NCBI GenBank assembly: GCA_017163975.1
Contig: JAFFSR010000239.1
Location: forward strand, 2,976,001-3,040,000
Source: Anastatus disparis
Taxonomy: Eukaryota; Arthropoda; Insecta; Hymenoptera; Eupelmidae
Length of the DNA: 64,000 nt
Direction: 5' to 3'
Position numbers and translations under genes: made by a program. The notes beneath the pieces are model-generated. The model did not search any database and had not been told where the DNA came from. It saw only the letters and a program-made list of their open reading frames with translations. Shown here in pieces: positions 26,701-38,125 of the stretch; within the stretch, counting starts at the first letter, position 1; each line of letters begins with the position of its first letter.

Positions 26701-28020
26701 CCAAACACTTAACTCTTTGAATGCATTTGTGTATAGGTATATATATGCACATGAATACCATACTGACAGATTTCGTGTTAACGTTTTAAGATTGAATTTA
26801 AGTAAGACCGTGTATAGTTGATTTCTGAAGAAAATAAGAAAAAACTAAAGAACTATCTAAAGACGGTTGAAAGATCTATCGTATCTTAGACTTTTTAAGC
26901 TTTGGCTAACAAGCGCGAAATAACATAACAACTTATATGTACACATATATATGCAGAGAAAGTTGAAAGTTGAGAGCTGAGGTGTTAAAGAAAGGGAATT
27001 TTTGGATATCCACTCATCTAATAGATACATCATCACATATCTTGAAAAATTTTTAATTCCATACATCTGTCGTACTCCAAAAAAAGACTTTTACTTAAAA
27101 AGAAAACAATATGCTTGGAATCTATGGATATTTGGTTATATATGAAACATACAATAGTTTAGATATCACAACCAAAATTCGCTATTGGGTTTGGAAATCC
27201 GCTTGTCAGCACCACCGCGTGGGCAACTGGCAAGCTGTAAAAGAAAGATGCTGCTCGACTGACAAAAATTTTGTTGCATACGAAAATCGTATAGTGTTTT
27301 TATTTTTTAATCAAATAGAATAAAAGAGATTAGGAAAATTAGTTTTTATAGGAAGAAGGAAACAGAGAATATTTGTAGAAAAAGTCGTGTATGCTGTAGT
27401 TTACATAAATATCATTATCAAACTTATAAGAATCCCGATGTCTCTTTCCATCCTTTTCCAGCTGACAATGTTTACATTTTAAATAATTTTCATGTTAAAA
27501 ATGTAATTGATATGTGATGACTTTATATTTGCCATAATCAAATAATTACATTATCATTCATTTTCTTCATGAAAAAATCTTACTAATATAAGAGTAAATA
27601 GGCCACACAACAATATAATCTTTGCAGTTTGCCAATTGGTCACGAGATGACGCTAACAAGCAGATTTTCAAATCCAATTGAAAAGAGGAAAGCTCTTTGG
27701 AGATTAGTTTAGGTTTTATTTTTTAGTTTACAAATCACGATTTTAATTTATGACATCTTTTTAGATTTTTTAATTTAAAATGGAGGTAAATTTAAAAATA
27801 AAAAAACCGGTGTTGCAGTCTTTGGGACTGGCCGACAGAAGTAAAACTTCTTTACGAAATTTAGAACTCATAAATGTTTATTTAAGTTCTATCACTATTT
27901 TATTTAATTTTAAAATAATTTTTAAACTAAATAATTATAAAATTAAATAAAACTAAATTAAAATAATTTGGTTTATTTAAGGAATTAATTTTTATTAATT
28001 TTAAATGAGATACCCTGTTG
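23758..28020. other. non-coding stretch
   Basis: No exon or RNA gene is supported. It contains AT, GA and CT-rich low-complexity DNA. Open frames at 24.3-24.9 and 26.9-27.3 kb lack domains and splice context. Confidence 0.5.
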
Positions 28021-28028
28021 AAAATAAT

Positions 28029-28258
28029 TACGTCTTTCCAGTACGTCTTTGAAAGATGTCTTTGAAGACGTCTTTGGTCGTGTCTTAGATTGGAACAAAA
28101 TAAGACGTCATTTTTTTAATGTTCCGGAAATATAGTAACCAAATGACGTCTTTTTGATAAGTAAAATAATTTCAAAGACGTATTTTTCCAATAAATACTC
28201 ATAGTAAAAGACATAAATTTTCAAAAAAAAATTCTTTTTTTAAAACGAATGACGTCCT
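28029..28258. repeat. cluster of GACGTC palindromic motifs
   Basis: About eight (A)AGACGT / TGACGTC variants fall within 230 bp, including AAGACGTCTT at 28064-28073 and inverted AAGACGTCATT and AATGACGTCTT around 28102-28152. There is no coding potential. It could be a degenerate palindromic repeat or a cluster of CRE-like half sites. Confidence 0.5.
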
Positions 28259-28299
28259 AAAATTTTTGTTAATTTTTATTTTACAAAAATACAATTTAA

Positions 28300-29365
28300 A
28301 AAATGTAGGGAAGAGAGGGGTTTACCATAAAACATTATAGAGAAAGAAAGAAAAAGAGAAAACGCGTGCTATTGCTTCCTCTATTTATTCAGATTAGATT
28401 CAGATATTTGTATTGTATATATAGTATGCATGTATTAGTTATATACTATATCTGTGCGTTTGACATCAAGTCAGTCCCGCAAATGTTTCTTTATACGTAT
28501 TTAGTATCTTGATTTGTATATAGGAGGCGCGAACGCTCCTCCTAAATATATATATATATATATGTATATATATACACTTCCGTTTCATTAGTTCCGTTGT
28601 ATGTACCGTCATGAAATCAATTCACCCTCGTATAATTTTTTTTATACGTCTCTTATGGGAAGTATATATCGTCGGTAAAGAAGTTTCACTTCAAAAAATT
28701 TTATAGATATAAAGACGTAATTTGTAAACTACAAAATGCAACTTAATCCAACCTTTATGAAATTTTATGGATTAAGTGCATAAAATTTCATACATAATCA
28801 AAATCAAAACTCCACCTCATGAACTGAAGTCTCGGGGCTGTGCGTATTATGCAGGTACTACGGTAGTATTAAATAATTTAGTACTGTAGAACCAAAACAA
28901 CCAGTTCTATCCTTCATAATCACCAGGACATACCATTCAAAAGAAAGCACAGGTATAAGTAAAATTAAAACGTATCCTAAATATTTATTTACTAACTGCT
29001 ATTAGTTTGATTTATAGATATGATTAAATTTAGAACCTTTTTATAAGTGAAAACTTTTTTCGTGAGCTGTCGTTTTTTAAAATTATACTAGCATACTTTC
29101 TTTCAATACTTCACCACGGTAAAATATAACTTTTGTCATTTTACTGCGAAAGTCTTAAAAACTTAACTGCAGGTAATTACAGGTCTGATACATAACATGT
29201 TAAAATTTTAAAAGAATTAATTACACTGTTTTTGAGATATCGAGTCCTAAAGTTGTTAGCATGGGCTTTTATGCGAGTGTCTAAAATTATCACTTGTTTT
29301 CATCGATATCTTGAATGATATTATTGAGATACTGATAAGAACTAATACTATAATTTTAGAATACA
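28300..29365. other. AT-rich non-coding stretch
   Basis: An AT microsatellite lies near 28543-28574. I see no gene or RNA. Confidence 0.5.
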
Positions 29366-29441
29366 AAATTTCTAAATGCATCACGTTTTTTCACCAAGAA
29401 AGCTTCTTGTGCATCACGTTCGAAATAGAACCACACCGTAG
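29366..29441 (+). repeat. inverted repeat flanking the ankyrin gene, left copy
   Basis: About 76 bp matching the reverse complement of 32252-32330 at roughly 80% identity by eye. It includes ATGCATCACGTTTTTTCACC and GAAATAGAACCACA-like segments. Confidence 0.7.
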
Positions 29442-29906
29442 ATTTTTTTTTCATTGAAAATTCATAAAAATTAATGAGTCTTACTACATATATGATTAAT
29501 GATTTTTAAAGCAAATTATAGATTTGAATGAAATTTGAGATAAAATTGTCATTGTTAATAATAATATATTGAAAAATCTAATACATTCTAAAAACTGTAA
29601 GATAATGCCGCTTGTACAATTTCATTTTTCATTTTTTATTATGAGAGGAAAGAATTAATGAGAAGTTTGATATATTCTTTCCAGTTTATCAAATTAAAGA
29701 AAAATATTTTTTATGACAGAAAAAAATAATTCAATATAAATAAGGTTTTTAAACTTGATATTAATTATAAATTTAGATGTATATCATGCTTCATACAATG
29801 ATTAGACAGTGCAAGATTGTAATTTATGAAAATAAGGGAATTTAATGAAGCTGAAAATATAGTAAAATAATCACAAATATTTATTTAAATGTTAATTAAA
29901 TTAATG

Positions 29907-29912
29907 TTTATT
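29907..29912 (-). promoter_or_regulatory. poly(A) signal of the ankyrin gene
   Basis: AATAAA on the minus strand about 107 bp after the stop codon of the ankyrin/PRANC-like gene. Confidence 0.55.
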
Positions 29913-30018
29913 TACAGATATACATTATTCAACATTGTAAAATTGAAGTAAATCAGGCATAGCAACTTGCCGTTATAGGAGTACTACCGCGCTCCTTGAT
30001 CATACATAATATTTAAGA

Positions 30019-31179
30019 TTATTTTATAAAATTGATATCATCAGAAACACAATAAACTGCTATTTTCCTTATGAAACGAGGTGGAAAATTTAAATAACTC
30101 AACATTTTTTCTTTTTTCGAAATCTTTTCTTCTCTTTTAACGCCTTTAATAAATTTACGTCTTAAGTTATTGGAATAAAAACAGTTAAGATTACTTTTGA
30201 AATCTTCTTGAGATTTAGGATTTCGAAAATATTTTGCAAGCTTATTAATGTCCTCTTCAATTAAGATGTCAAAATAAGAAACTTTTGCGTGATTCGTAAG
30301 TTTCAGTTTCATCATTCTTTTTAATTCTGCTTTGAAAATATAATAATATGATTTCCACATAGAACATAACTCAATTGTTCTTTGATTTGCTGCACTAAGC
30401 GGAGTTCCACTTGTTTCTACGATAGCAAGCTTTTTTAATAATGACATTATTATTTTATCACTATGATGTCGTATTGCTACTCGTAAAATAGAATAATCAT
30501 CAAAATGTGGTTTATTGACCTCAGCTCCATTTTCGATCAACAATTCCATGCACTGCGCCGTTCGTGTACTGCACTCGTCTTTCGAATGTTGATGTTTTGA
30601 ATGATCACATAAATAACAAATCAACTCATCTACTGGGGTATGTGAGCCAATTGAATAATTTACATCTGCACCTTTTTTCAGAAGTAATTTTACCCACTGA
30701 AAATCCCTATTCCTTAAAGCTAACATCATCGGAGTACGGGAACCATCATCTTCAACATCGACATCAAAATTAAAGTTCTTTAAAATTTCATAGCAGCTAT
30801 TTTTCATCAAATAGTGAATGGCAGTTCTTCCCTTGTCATCTATCCTATTTAGATCTATATTAAATTCTAAATATTTCTTGACCACTTTTTCACAGCCTGA
30901 TTCAAACGCCGTTGAAAATTGCATCCTTCCAAGAGCATCGCATTCATAAATATTCGATCCTGCAGCTAGAAGAAGTTCTAATATTTCTAATTGTGAAAAC
31001 TCGGTTACATAAGCTATTGGCAATTTACCGTGTTTATCCACGATATTGATGTCAAATCCACATTCAATGAATAAGTTTAAAATTTTCAAATCATTACGAA
31101 TGATAGCTTGATGTAATGCCGGTTCCTCGATTGTGCAATCAGGATATCTTATTTTTAATACGTAATTTAAAATATCCAT
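30019..31179 (-). CDS. ankyrin-repeat protein with PRANC-like C-terminus (386 aa, intronless)
   Basis: The frame is a single exon of 386 codons with no breaks, starting at an ATG with TATA-like sequence just upstream. Residues 19-250 form about seven ankyrin repeats, several recognisable by 'G.TP/AI....' openings and 'LL..GAdvN' ends (for example LLKKGADVN at 166-174 and LLIENGAEVN at 213-222). Residues 285-386 are basic and helical, with VSYFDIL at 300-306 and a terminal LNFPPRFIRKIAVYCVSDD at 363-381. These resemble the PRANC domain and its F-box-like 'lPpE.r.kI..yLs..D' end. PRANC-ankyrin proteins are known from poxviruses, Wolbachia and parasitoid wasps. In characterised viral members the end recruits SCF ubiquitin ligase, so an adaptor role is possible but inferred. 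Neighbours are non-coding; 76-80-bp inverted repeats bracket it. The intact intronless frame suggests recent function, retroposition or transfer. Confidence 0.88.
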   Translation of the reverse strand: MDILNYVLKIRYPDCTIEEPALHQAIIRNDLKILNLFIECGFDINIVDKHGKLPIAYVTEFSQLEILELLLAAGSNIYECDALGRMQFSTAFESGCEKVVKKYLEFNIDLNRIDDKGRTAIHYLMKNSCYEILKNFNFDVDVEDDGSRTPMMLALRNRDFQWVKLLLKKGADVNYSIGSHTPVDELICYLCDHSKHQHSKDECSTRTAQCMELLIENGAEVNKPHFDDYSILRVAIRHHSDKIIMSLLKKLAIVETSGTPLSAANQRTIELCSMWKSYYYIFKAELKRMMKLKLTNHAKVSYFDILIEEDINKLAKYFRNPKSQEDFKSNLNCFYSNNLRRKFIKGVKREEKISKKEKMLSYLNFPPRFIRKIAVYCVSDDINFIK

Positions 31180-31905
31180 TGTATATAGTTATTATACTGT
31201 TTGTTAATATTTTTTTAATGCTTACAACCCTAAAGTAATAACGTAATACCAAATAATACAAACCAATGACAAACATACAAAAAACAATGAAAAAAAATTA
31301 AAACACAATCAGTTTACCGATCACAAACAATTGGCAGCTATTTTTTAACTATAAGGAATAGCATCAACGTCATTTTTTATTATATTAAAGTATGAATAGA
31401 AAAAACTTATCAAAACTTATATAATATAATACGAATTGTATTTTTTAGAGAGAGAGAGGATTGCATTAATGAAATTTAGAATGCACTTGAAGTTATTGTT
31501 TTATCAAATTTTTTTGTCTTGATAATTCATTGTAGAACAACAATATCACTAAGCATCAGGATATTTAGGTTTTTGAAAGCCTGACGATTGCTCCATAATT
31601 AACAAATAATACAACACTTTGTAGAAGATATAAATCAATGTGTTCAACAAAGACAGCACTATAAATGGGACTTAGCGTCCTAAACTTGTGCGTCTTGTAT
31701 ACTAAATCTTCCAAGCTACTACTGTACTGCCAGTACGGAAAACTGTTCAACTGTTCAACTTTTTTGAGTGTATATTGGAAAGAAAATGGAGTTCCGGCAT
31801 TAGATTCAAGGTGAGTGGGGGGAAAAAGGGAATTTTCATTTTTGAATATGACAAAAGTATGCAGGTAAAAGTAAAAGCGTATCAACAGGCGTCACAGTTT
31901 TTGCC

Positions 31906-31907
<2 letters not shown>

Positions 31908-31980
<73 letters not shown>
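31908..31980. repeat. (AT)n microsatellite
   Basis: About 72 bp of uninterrupted AT dinucleotides. Confidence 0.95.
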
Positions 31981-31983
<3 letters not shown>

Positions 31984-32251
31984 TTTTGTAAAGCTTAGAT
32001 TGCTTATACATCCTTTTCTCCAGAAAGGATAAATCTATAATTTGAAAGTTTTTTTCATGTTAAAATCCTGTATTTAAAAAACTTTTAAAATTTGATTTCA
32101 ATATCAATTTTTTTGTTGAGTAAATTCTAGTTTGAAAAATCGTGGTTTATTAACGTTTTGAATCTAATATTTTCAATTAAAATATGTATATATAAAACTT
32201 TTTGAAAAATGAAGATTTTTTGTCGGTTTTCGGAAATATCTAACTGAAAAC

Positions 32252-32330
32252 CTACGGTCGTGTAGTTCTATTTCAAACGCATTGCATAAGACGCTATCTT
32301 GGTGAAAAAACGTGATGCATCTATAAATTT
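32252..32330 (-). repeat. inverted repeat flanking the ankyrin gene, right copy
   Basis: The reverse complement of this segment matches 29366-29441, placing the two copies 2.8 kb apart around the ankyrin gene. Confidence 0.7.
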
Positions 32331-33380
32331 AGTTTAGTTCCTAACCAAATAATTTTATATGACCATAAATATTATTAATTATTATAAAGGCTTAAAATTC
32401 TTCACATAATATAACTTTAATTGGGTATGAAAAATTTTTTTCATGCTAAAAAAGTAAATTCAATAAAAAAAATATTTTTTGAATGTTGAGAATCAAAAAT
32501 TTATTTATGGTGCTAATGTAATTTCATGGTAAAACAATACTATTTTGGCTTTTAAAAAATAAAAATTTAATATTATTACTATAATATCGTCGTATTTAAC
32601 GAACAGAAGCATATTCCATTTCGCACCACGAAAAGTTTAATAACCAACTAAAGAAAAGAAACCAATTCCAAAAGCTTTTACGAAAATTAGCATATCTCGG
32701 CATATATATATATATATTATTTTTCAAGAGACTGCATTTGAGATGTGCAACATCTTTTATATTGATTTATATAAGAAAATTTTAATAGAACTTCAAATAT
32801 ACATAATTATAAGAACACTTATCTTTGTTTAAAATCGCGCTCTTTGATTTTTCTTTTTTCTCTTTTTTATTAAATATCTTTAATTAAAATTCCATTTTTT
32901 TCACATTTTAAATAAAATATTTATAAGAGTTGAATAAAATATATAATGTGGAATAAAATCATTGCATCTTAATTTTTGTACATCCTTTGCTAATAAAGAT
33001 ATCATTTTATAACTGAGCGCAGATGATTTGCGAAAAATAAATGCAATAAATATGATTTAAAACGTAACTTGTAAAAAGTTGAAATAATGTTTGGTTTATA
33101 ACGTATCCTATAAAAATAATTTTTTCTAAATTTAATATATTTAATTTGGATACCAAGCTTTTTATAACCTGAAGAAATAAATATTAGATACTTTTATTAT
33201 AAATAAAAAATATTTAATTTGAATTAAATTTTAAATGAATAAAAAATATTTGATTCAATTGTAAAATAATTTAAAAAAAAAAATTTTTATCAATGTTACA
33301 GTGCCTACATGAATGATACCATATTCATTGCGTGGAATTGGAAAGTAAACCAAAAGGCAGATGGTATTGTATCCTCAAAT
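32331..33380. other. AT-rich non-coding stretch
   Basis: I see no coding exon, RNA or recognisable element. Confidence 0.5.
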
Positions 33381-33563
33381 TTTTTTTTATTTAACTTCGA
33401 TGTATATATGCTAATTAGCGACAAAGGTTTTCGGTGTGTTTGTGAACAAAGCACATGTAATGTTGTACAGTAGTGCTTGTATCATTCGGCTGAGAGCGGG
33501 AATCGAACTCAAGCCTTCCGGTCACGAGTCTATCGATCTACTGACTGAGCCACTGAAGATATC
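33381..33563 (-). mobile_element. tRNA-derived SINE copy (d)
   Basis: Minus-strand copy with body (ctaattagcgacaaagg), B-box region (gggaatcgaactcaag) and A-box region (gactgagccactga). It is diverged and slightly shortened at the 3' body. Confidence 0.82.
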
Positions 33564-35969
33564 CCTTTTTCAATTCTTTGTAATATGCTTGGAACATATA
33601 TGGATATTCGGTTATAAAAAGCATTTGTCCTGCTTTTTATAGCAATAATACGTGTATTATGCTACCGTGTATCTATATGTGCAATGTAAAAAAAATTTTT
33701 TTTCTATATTTTTTTCAGTGCATAAAAAATTTTAAAATCCTACAACGAAAAAATTTGATTTTTAACTAATATACAAATATTTTAGTTGTTACAACTGATT
33801 ATCCTGTAGCCAAAAAAAAAAATAAAACTAAATTAGGATACCGTCATTGATTTGCCCCTGTATCTCTCTAGGGCAATAGGTATTACATAGATAATATTCA
33901 AGTATATTTGGCTAAGCAAATAAGCCTATTTAAATAATCATTGAGTTTCGCTTGGCTTTACTCGTTCGTACGTTAGTTCGTTCGTTCGCGTGCGCATCTA
34001 TAACCTTCCAACACTTGTATTTGCATTAATTGCTACTGTATTTATAAGGCACAGTGTAAATATAGACGCATATTTGCCAGAAATTCTGAGGGTGCTGAGG
34101 ATAACGCTAACGCGCGCGGCCCCAGAGATAGGAAAGAGAGAGAGAGAGAGAGAGAGAGCAAGCTCTTTCTGTACACTCGCTTTAACTCGCGCGCTCAATT
34201 AAGCCTTGTGTAAATCAGTATAGCAAAGTAAAGTAATCCCTCGACTAGAGTTTGTTTTGCCTATTTCATCCTCTACTCCCCCACCTCTCTCCTACTATTC
34301 TCGTTGTAATATCAGGCAGGTATATAATCGTAGAGCTCGAACATTTTACTTGTTTCTAAGTAATGTTTAAACACTTTTAGTTTTCTTATACTTATCGATC
34401 TTAAAACTTAATTGATAATGAAATTTGGAAAGAAAATAAAGCTGTACATGAAATTTACAGATTTACCAATGCATTGTAATTTATTTTATAAACATCTTTA
34501 GATAAAATTTATAATAAAAAGTTGTTTTTCATGAAATTCTTTAAGACAAAAACAAATAAATTTGAAAATTTATCATTTTTATTTGTCTTTTAGAGTCATA
34601 AATAATGTTAAAAAAAATTTTTTTCAGTATATTCTGTACTATATGAAAAATGTTTGAATTTTTTCAAAATCTAATTGCAATTAGAAATTAATTATAATAT
34701 AGTGATTTAAATACTTCATTCAATAAATTAATTTTTAAATATTCTATTATACAGAAGAAAGATTATTCTTCATAAGAATAAGAAGTAAACTATTAGAAAC
34801 GATTAAAATGACCTTTTGAAATATCATTGACCTGCATATATACAATAGAAGAGCCAAGTTCACGAGGCTGAAATACGGGCCTCTCTGACCCGTTTATATA
34901 CTGATGGATTAGCAACTAGTTACAGCAAACATATCCGAGCCGGAGTCCATTGATGTATTCTATGATTCTGTTAGAATAAGAGAGGAGAAGGAGGAGCGAG
35001 GAAGAGGGTGAAAGGTTTATACAGAAACGTTAATCTATACCAAACATAAAAGGCATATCTATACCAACCGCTGATGGTTTCTATCCGCAATTACCGCTTG
35101 CCAATTTCGATTTTGTCAATTTCAATTCTGGAATGAAGATTATTAATTTTGGTTTTTTTGGTTTTTGCTTATCTAGAATTTCAAATATGTGAAATTCTAT
35201 GTTTGTTTCGATCGTTTGTTGTTTGTTCGTGAATTTGTTTGTTAAAATTAAACTATTCGTATTTACAACAATTTAGTTATGTCAAATAATATATGCATCA
35301 TCAAACAAAATTGATGATTTATAATTATAATTATTGAATAAATAATACAAATTAGGTAATTATTAATTAATTAATTAAAGCTAATTATTCAAAAATATAT
35401 TTAGTTAAGTATCATTATGAGATTTATAAAATGATCAGCAAGATATTATAATTCAATAACTTTAATGTTAAACAAAAGGTGAAAAAGAGACAAGAGATAT
35501 GCCGAGATAAATAACATTTCGTTCGTACATAGATTTGTTATATAAAATGTAGAAACTAAACCAAATTGCAATTGTAAAATCAAAAAAACCTTTTGAATGA
35601 TTTCCGAATCAATCATTACTCTTGTTATTATTTAATTATTACAACAATTATTATTCCAATAGTTTACATAGTACATTGATACAGTGCAATAGCACTACGC
35701 AAACTCTGCCGAGATATCAAAATATATTTTTGATACCTCATTTATATTAGATTTATAAACAAATAAAAAGTATGCCTATCAATAAAAATGTTTGATAAAA
35801 TTTCATGGTAAAGCGCATTATATTAATATTTGCCCCATTTTTCGGAGAATTTTATAGGATTTTTTATTTTATATTTACGTGTAACGTTTGTAATCTTATA
35901 AACATTACATAAGCATAATTTTTATTATTTAACATTTTATAAAATTGAGAGATTTAAATATTCTAAATT
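33564..35969. other. non-coding stretch with a (GA)n tract
   Basis: A GA run lies near 34134-34158. The open frames on both strands around 33990-34200 are shadows of this repeat and its flanks. No gene is supported. Confidence 0.5.
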
Positions 35970-36180
35970 GAGGTCGTCAGTGGCTCAGTCGGCAGAGTGA
36001 TGGATTCGTAATCTCGAGCTTCCGAGTTCGAATCCCACTCTCGGTGACCGAATGGTACAAGCACCACTGTACGTTACATGTGCTTTGTTCACAAACACAC
36101 TGATAATCTCCGTCGCTAATTAGCATCAAAATAATAGCACAAATACAGTAACGTTAAATAAAATAAAAAAATAAATAAAA
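35970..36180 (+). mobile_element. tRNA-derived SINE copy (e)
   Basis: Full-length copy with A box TGGCTCAGTCGGCAGAG, B box GAGTTCGAATCCC, body, and an ACGTTAAATAAAATAAAA-type tail. Confidence 0.9.
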
Positions 36181-36210
36181 AAATACATAATTTAATAAAT
36201 TTTAATAATT

Positions 36211-36374
36211 TTTTTTTATTCAACGTTGTTATATTTATTCTATAATTACGATGTTAATTACAGTGACGGAGATTTCTCAGTGTCTTTGCGAACAAAGCAT
36301 ACGTATCGTATATGTTAATCGGCTGCTGAGAGCAGGATTCGAACTTAAGTTTTCGAGATTATGCATCTTAGCGC
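36211..36374 (-). mobile_element. tRNA-derived SINE copy (f), 5' truncated and inverted to copy (e)
   Basis: The tail, body and B-box half are present on the minus strand; the A-box part is lost after GAGATTATGCATC. It lies tail-to-tail with copy (e), about 30 bp away. Confidence 0.78.
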
Positions 36375-36451
36375 ATTATAAATCTCAATAATCAAAAATT
36401 CACAAAAGCTTTTGAAATTTTAGATATTTTTTATTGTAAAATTTTTAAATA

Positions 36452-36640
36452 AATCTAAAATTTTTTAAAATTGTTAATATATTAGATTGTTGTTATATCT
36501 TTTAATAAAAATCATTAAAACGTGGCATTATTATACATACTTTTTAATCTAAGATTTTTAAAAAATTGTTAATATATTAGATTGTTGTTATATCTTTTAA
36601 TGAAAAATCATTAAAACGTGGCATTATTATACATACTTTC
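36452..36640. repeat. 95-bp tandem duplication
   Basis: Two nearly identical units (about 36452-36545 and 36546-36640) share ATTGTTAATATATTAGATTG and ATTAAAACGTGGCATTATTA at a spacing of 95-96 bp. Confidence 0.9.
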
Positions 36641-36676
36641 TATTTATTCTTTTACATATTTTTGAAACTGAACAAG

Positions 36677-36687
36677 TAGCGCCATCT
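36677..36687 (-). promoter_or_regulatory. CTCF-like motif
   Basis: The minus strand reads AGATGGCGCTA, close to the insect CTCF core AGRKGGCGC. A single short match, so only suggestive. Confidence 0.25.
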
Positions 36688-37073
36688 CAGCGTGGAAAAA
36701 TTCTATTAATCATCTACTGTCGGTAAGTAGATCACACGTGAAAACTGAAAAATCGTTTACTCGCTGTTTATGATTAGCTATAGATTTTGTATAATATCGA
36801 TTGTATCTTACATAACCTCGAATATTTGTATTTTCAGTATGGTAAAACTTTTTTAATTGAAATTAAAATGATGATTGAATTAATAAAATGATTTTCTTTG
36901 ATTCTAACCCTCACTTCCCACTATCTCTTCTTATACTCGACTGACCTAAACCTATTCATCTTTCCGAGTTATTAATTTTTTACTAATGACTTTTTAAATA
37001 CGCTAAAATCACCTTATATTAACGTTTTTTATATAAATAATTGACTAAATTACGTTCAATTCTATGTTTTATA

Positions 37074-37175
37074 GCTAGCGGCGCCCCCAGGCCCGCCCCC
37101 ACGCCCACGCCTTGCCACCGACACGGCAGCGCCCTAGGGGACCCCCTCCCGACGCCTGAAGGTTACCGGGATCTG
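37074..37175. promoter_or_regulatory. isolated GC-rich patch upstream of Pop2
   Basis: About 100 bp of roughly 70% GC sits in DNA near 25% GC. It contains GC boxes (GCCCGCCCCC), CGCCCACGC (the complement of the EGR-type 9-mer GCGTGGGCG) at 37102-37110, and CpGs. It lies about 0.6 kb upstream of the likely first Pop2 exon. A promoter or enhancer island is one reading; an insertion or assembly artefact is another. Confidence 0.4.
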
Positions 37176-38023
37176 TTTTAGTTTTAATGGGTATAGTATT
37201 TCATATGGATACATTGTTTATAATTAATAATACAGTTTATACTAAGGTTTATATTAATTAATTTATTAATTGAAGCGAAATAATGATCAGTCTTTTTATA
37301 GATTCTCATTTACACATAATTTACATAATGTTGAGATATAATATTACATTTACCTTTTGTAGAAAAACTCCCTAGTACCGGCATTTAATATAAAATATAT
37401 AATGTTTTTTATGCAAAATTAATAAAGTTGAATTAATAATATTGGTGGGATTTTTACTGTGGCTTGCATTGTTGCATTCTCATAAATTATTGTTACTGCA
37501 GAATGTTAAATATAGAACGGCATTGAGCGCGAAATTTCTAGTTCCATTTTTTTTCGAGGCAACAAGCTTTGACAGCTCTTTTCCAGTTTGGAAATCTTTG
37601 CTTTTTTAGCTTTATTATAACTATAAGCTATAACCTTTTTATAACACTGTCAAGAAATAGAGACAGTGCCTCTGTGCTTTCCAAAAGCTTTGCATCGATT
37701 AAAAAGACTTTAGTAAGTCAAACCTAACCTTTTAATGCTTATTTTAGTTTACTTATTTCATGCTTTTATCAATTCTTTGGTAATATATGAAAAATTTGTA
37801 TATTTTAGTTTAGCAAGCCTATAGCGAGATACAGAAAGTAACCAGGAGTCACTGTAAACTTAACCTCAAAAGTAGACTTTTAAAGTTTGTTTTCATTCAT
37901 TTCCATTCGTTAAAATTTATCGTTTTATTAAATGCTAGCTAATAACTTTTGATAATTTAAACTTGTTTTGAAATTATATTGTTTACATTAAGATGTGATG
38001 CTAATGTATTGTTTTGATTTCAG

Positions 38024-38125
38024 TAATGTGAGGGATTTGGAAGCAGTGACGAAGGGACAACAATAGGATTGGATTACCTCTCGTCAAACTGTAATAAACA
38101 AAACAGTCCTATGCCCTCTGCCACA
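38024..38125 (+). other. Pop2/CNOT7 exon with 5' UTR and start codon
   Basis: The exon starts after a TTTTGATTTCAG acceptor, carries 86 nt of UTR and ATG CCC TCT GCC ACA G (38110-38125), and ends at a gtagta donor. A further non-coding first exon probably ends near 37710 at a gtaagt donor. The acceptor choice and the upstream exon are inferred. Confidence 0.6.

Noticed and set aside
31565..31885. 106-codon minus-strand open frame, and a plus-strand reading ending at a gtgagt donor
   Set aside because: Composition is fairly protein-like on both strands, but there is no domain, no partner exon and no similarity I recognise.
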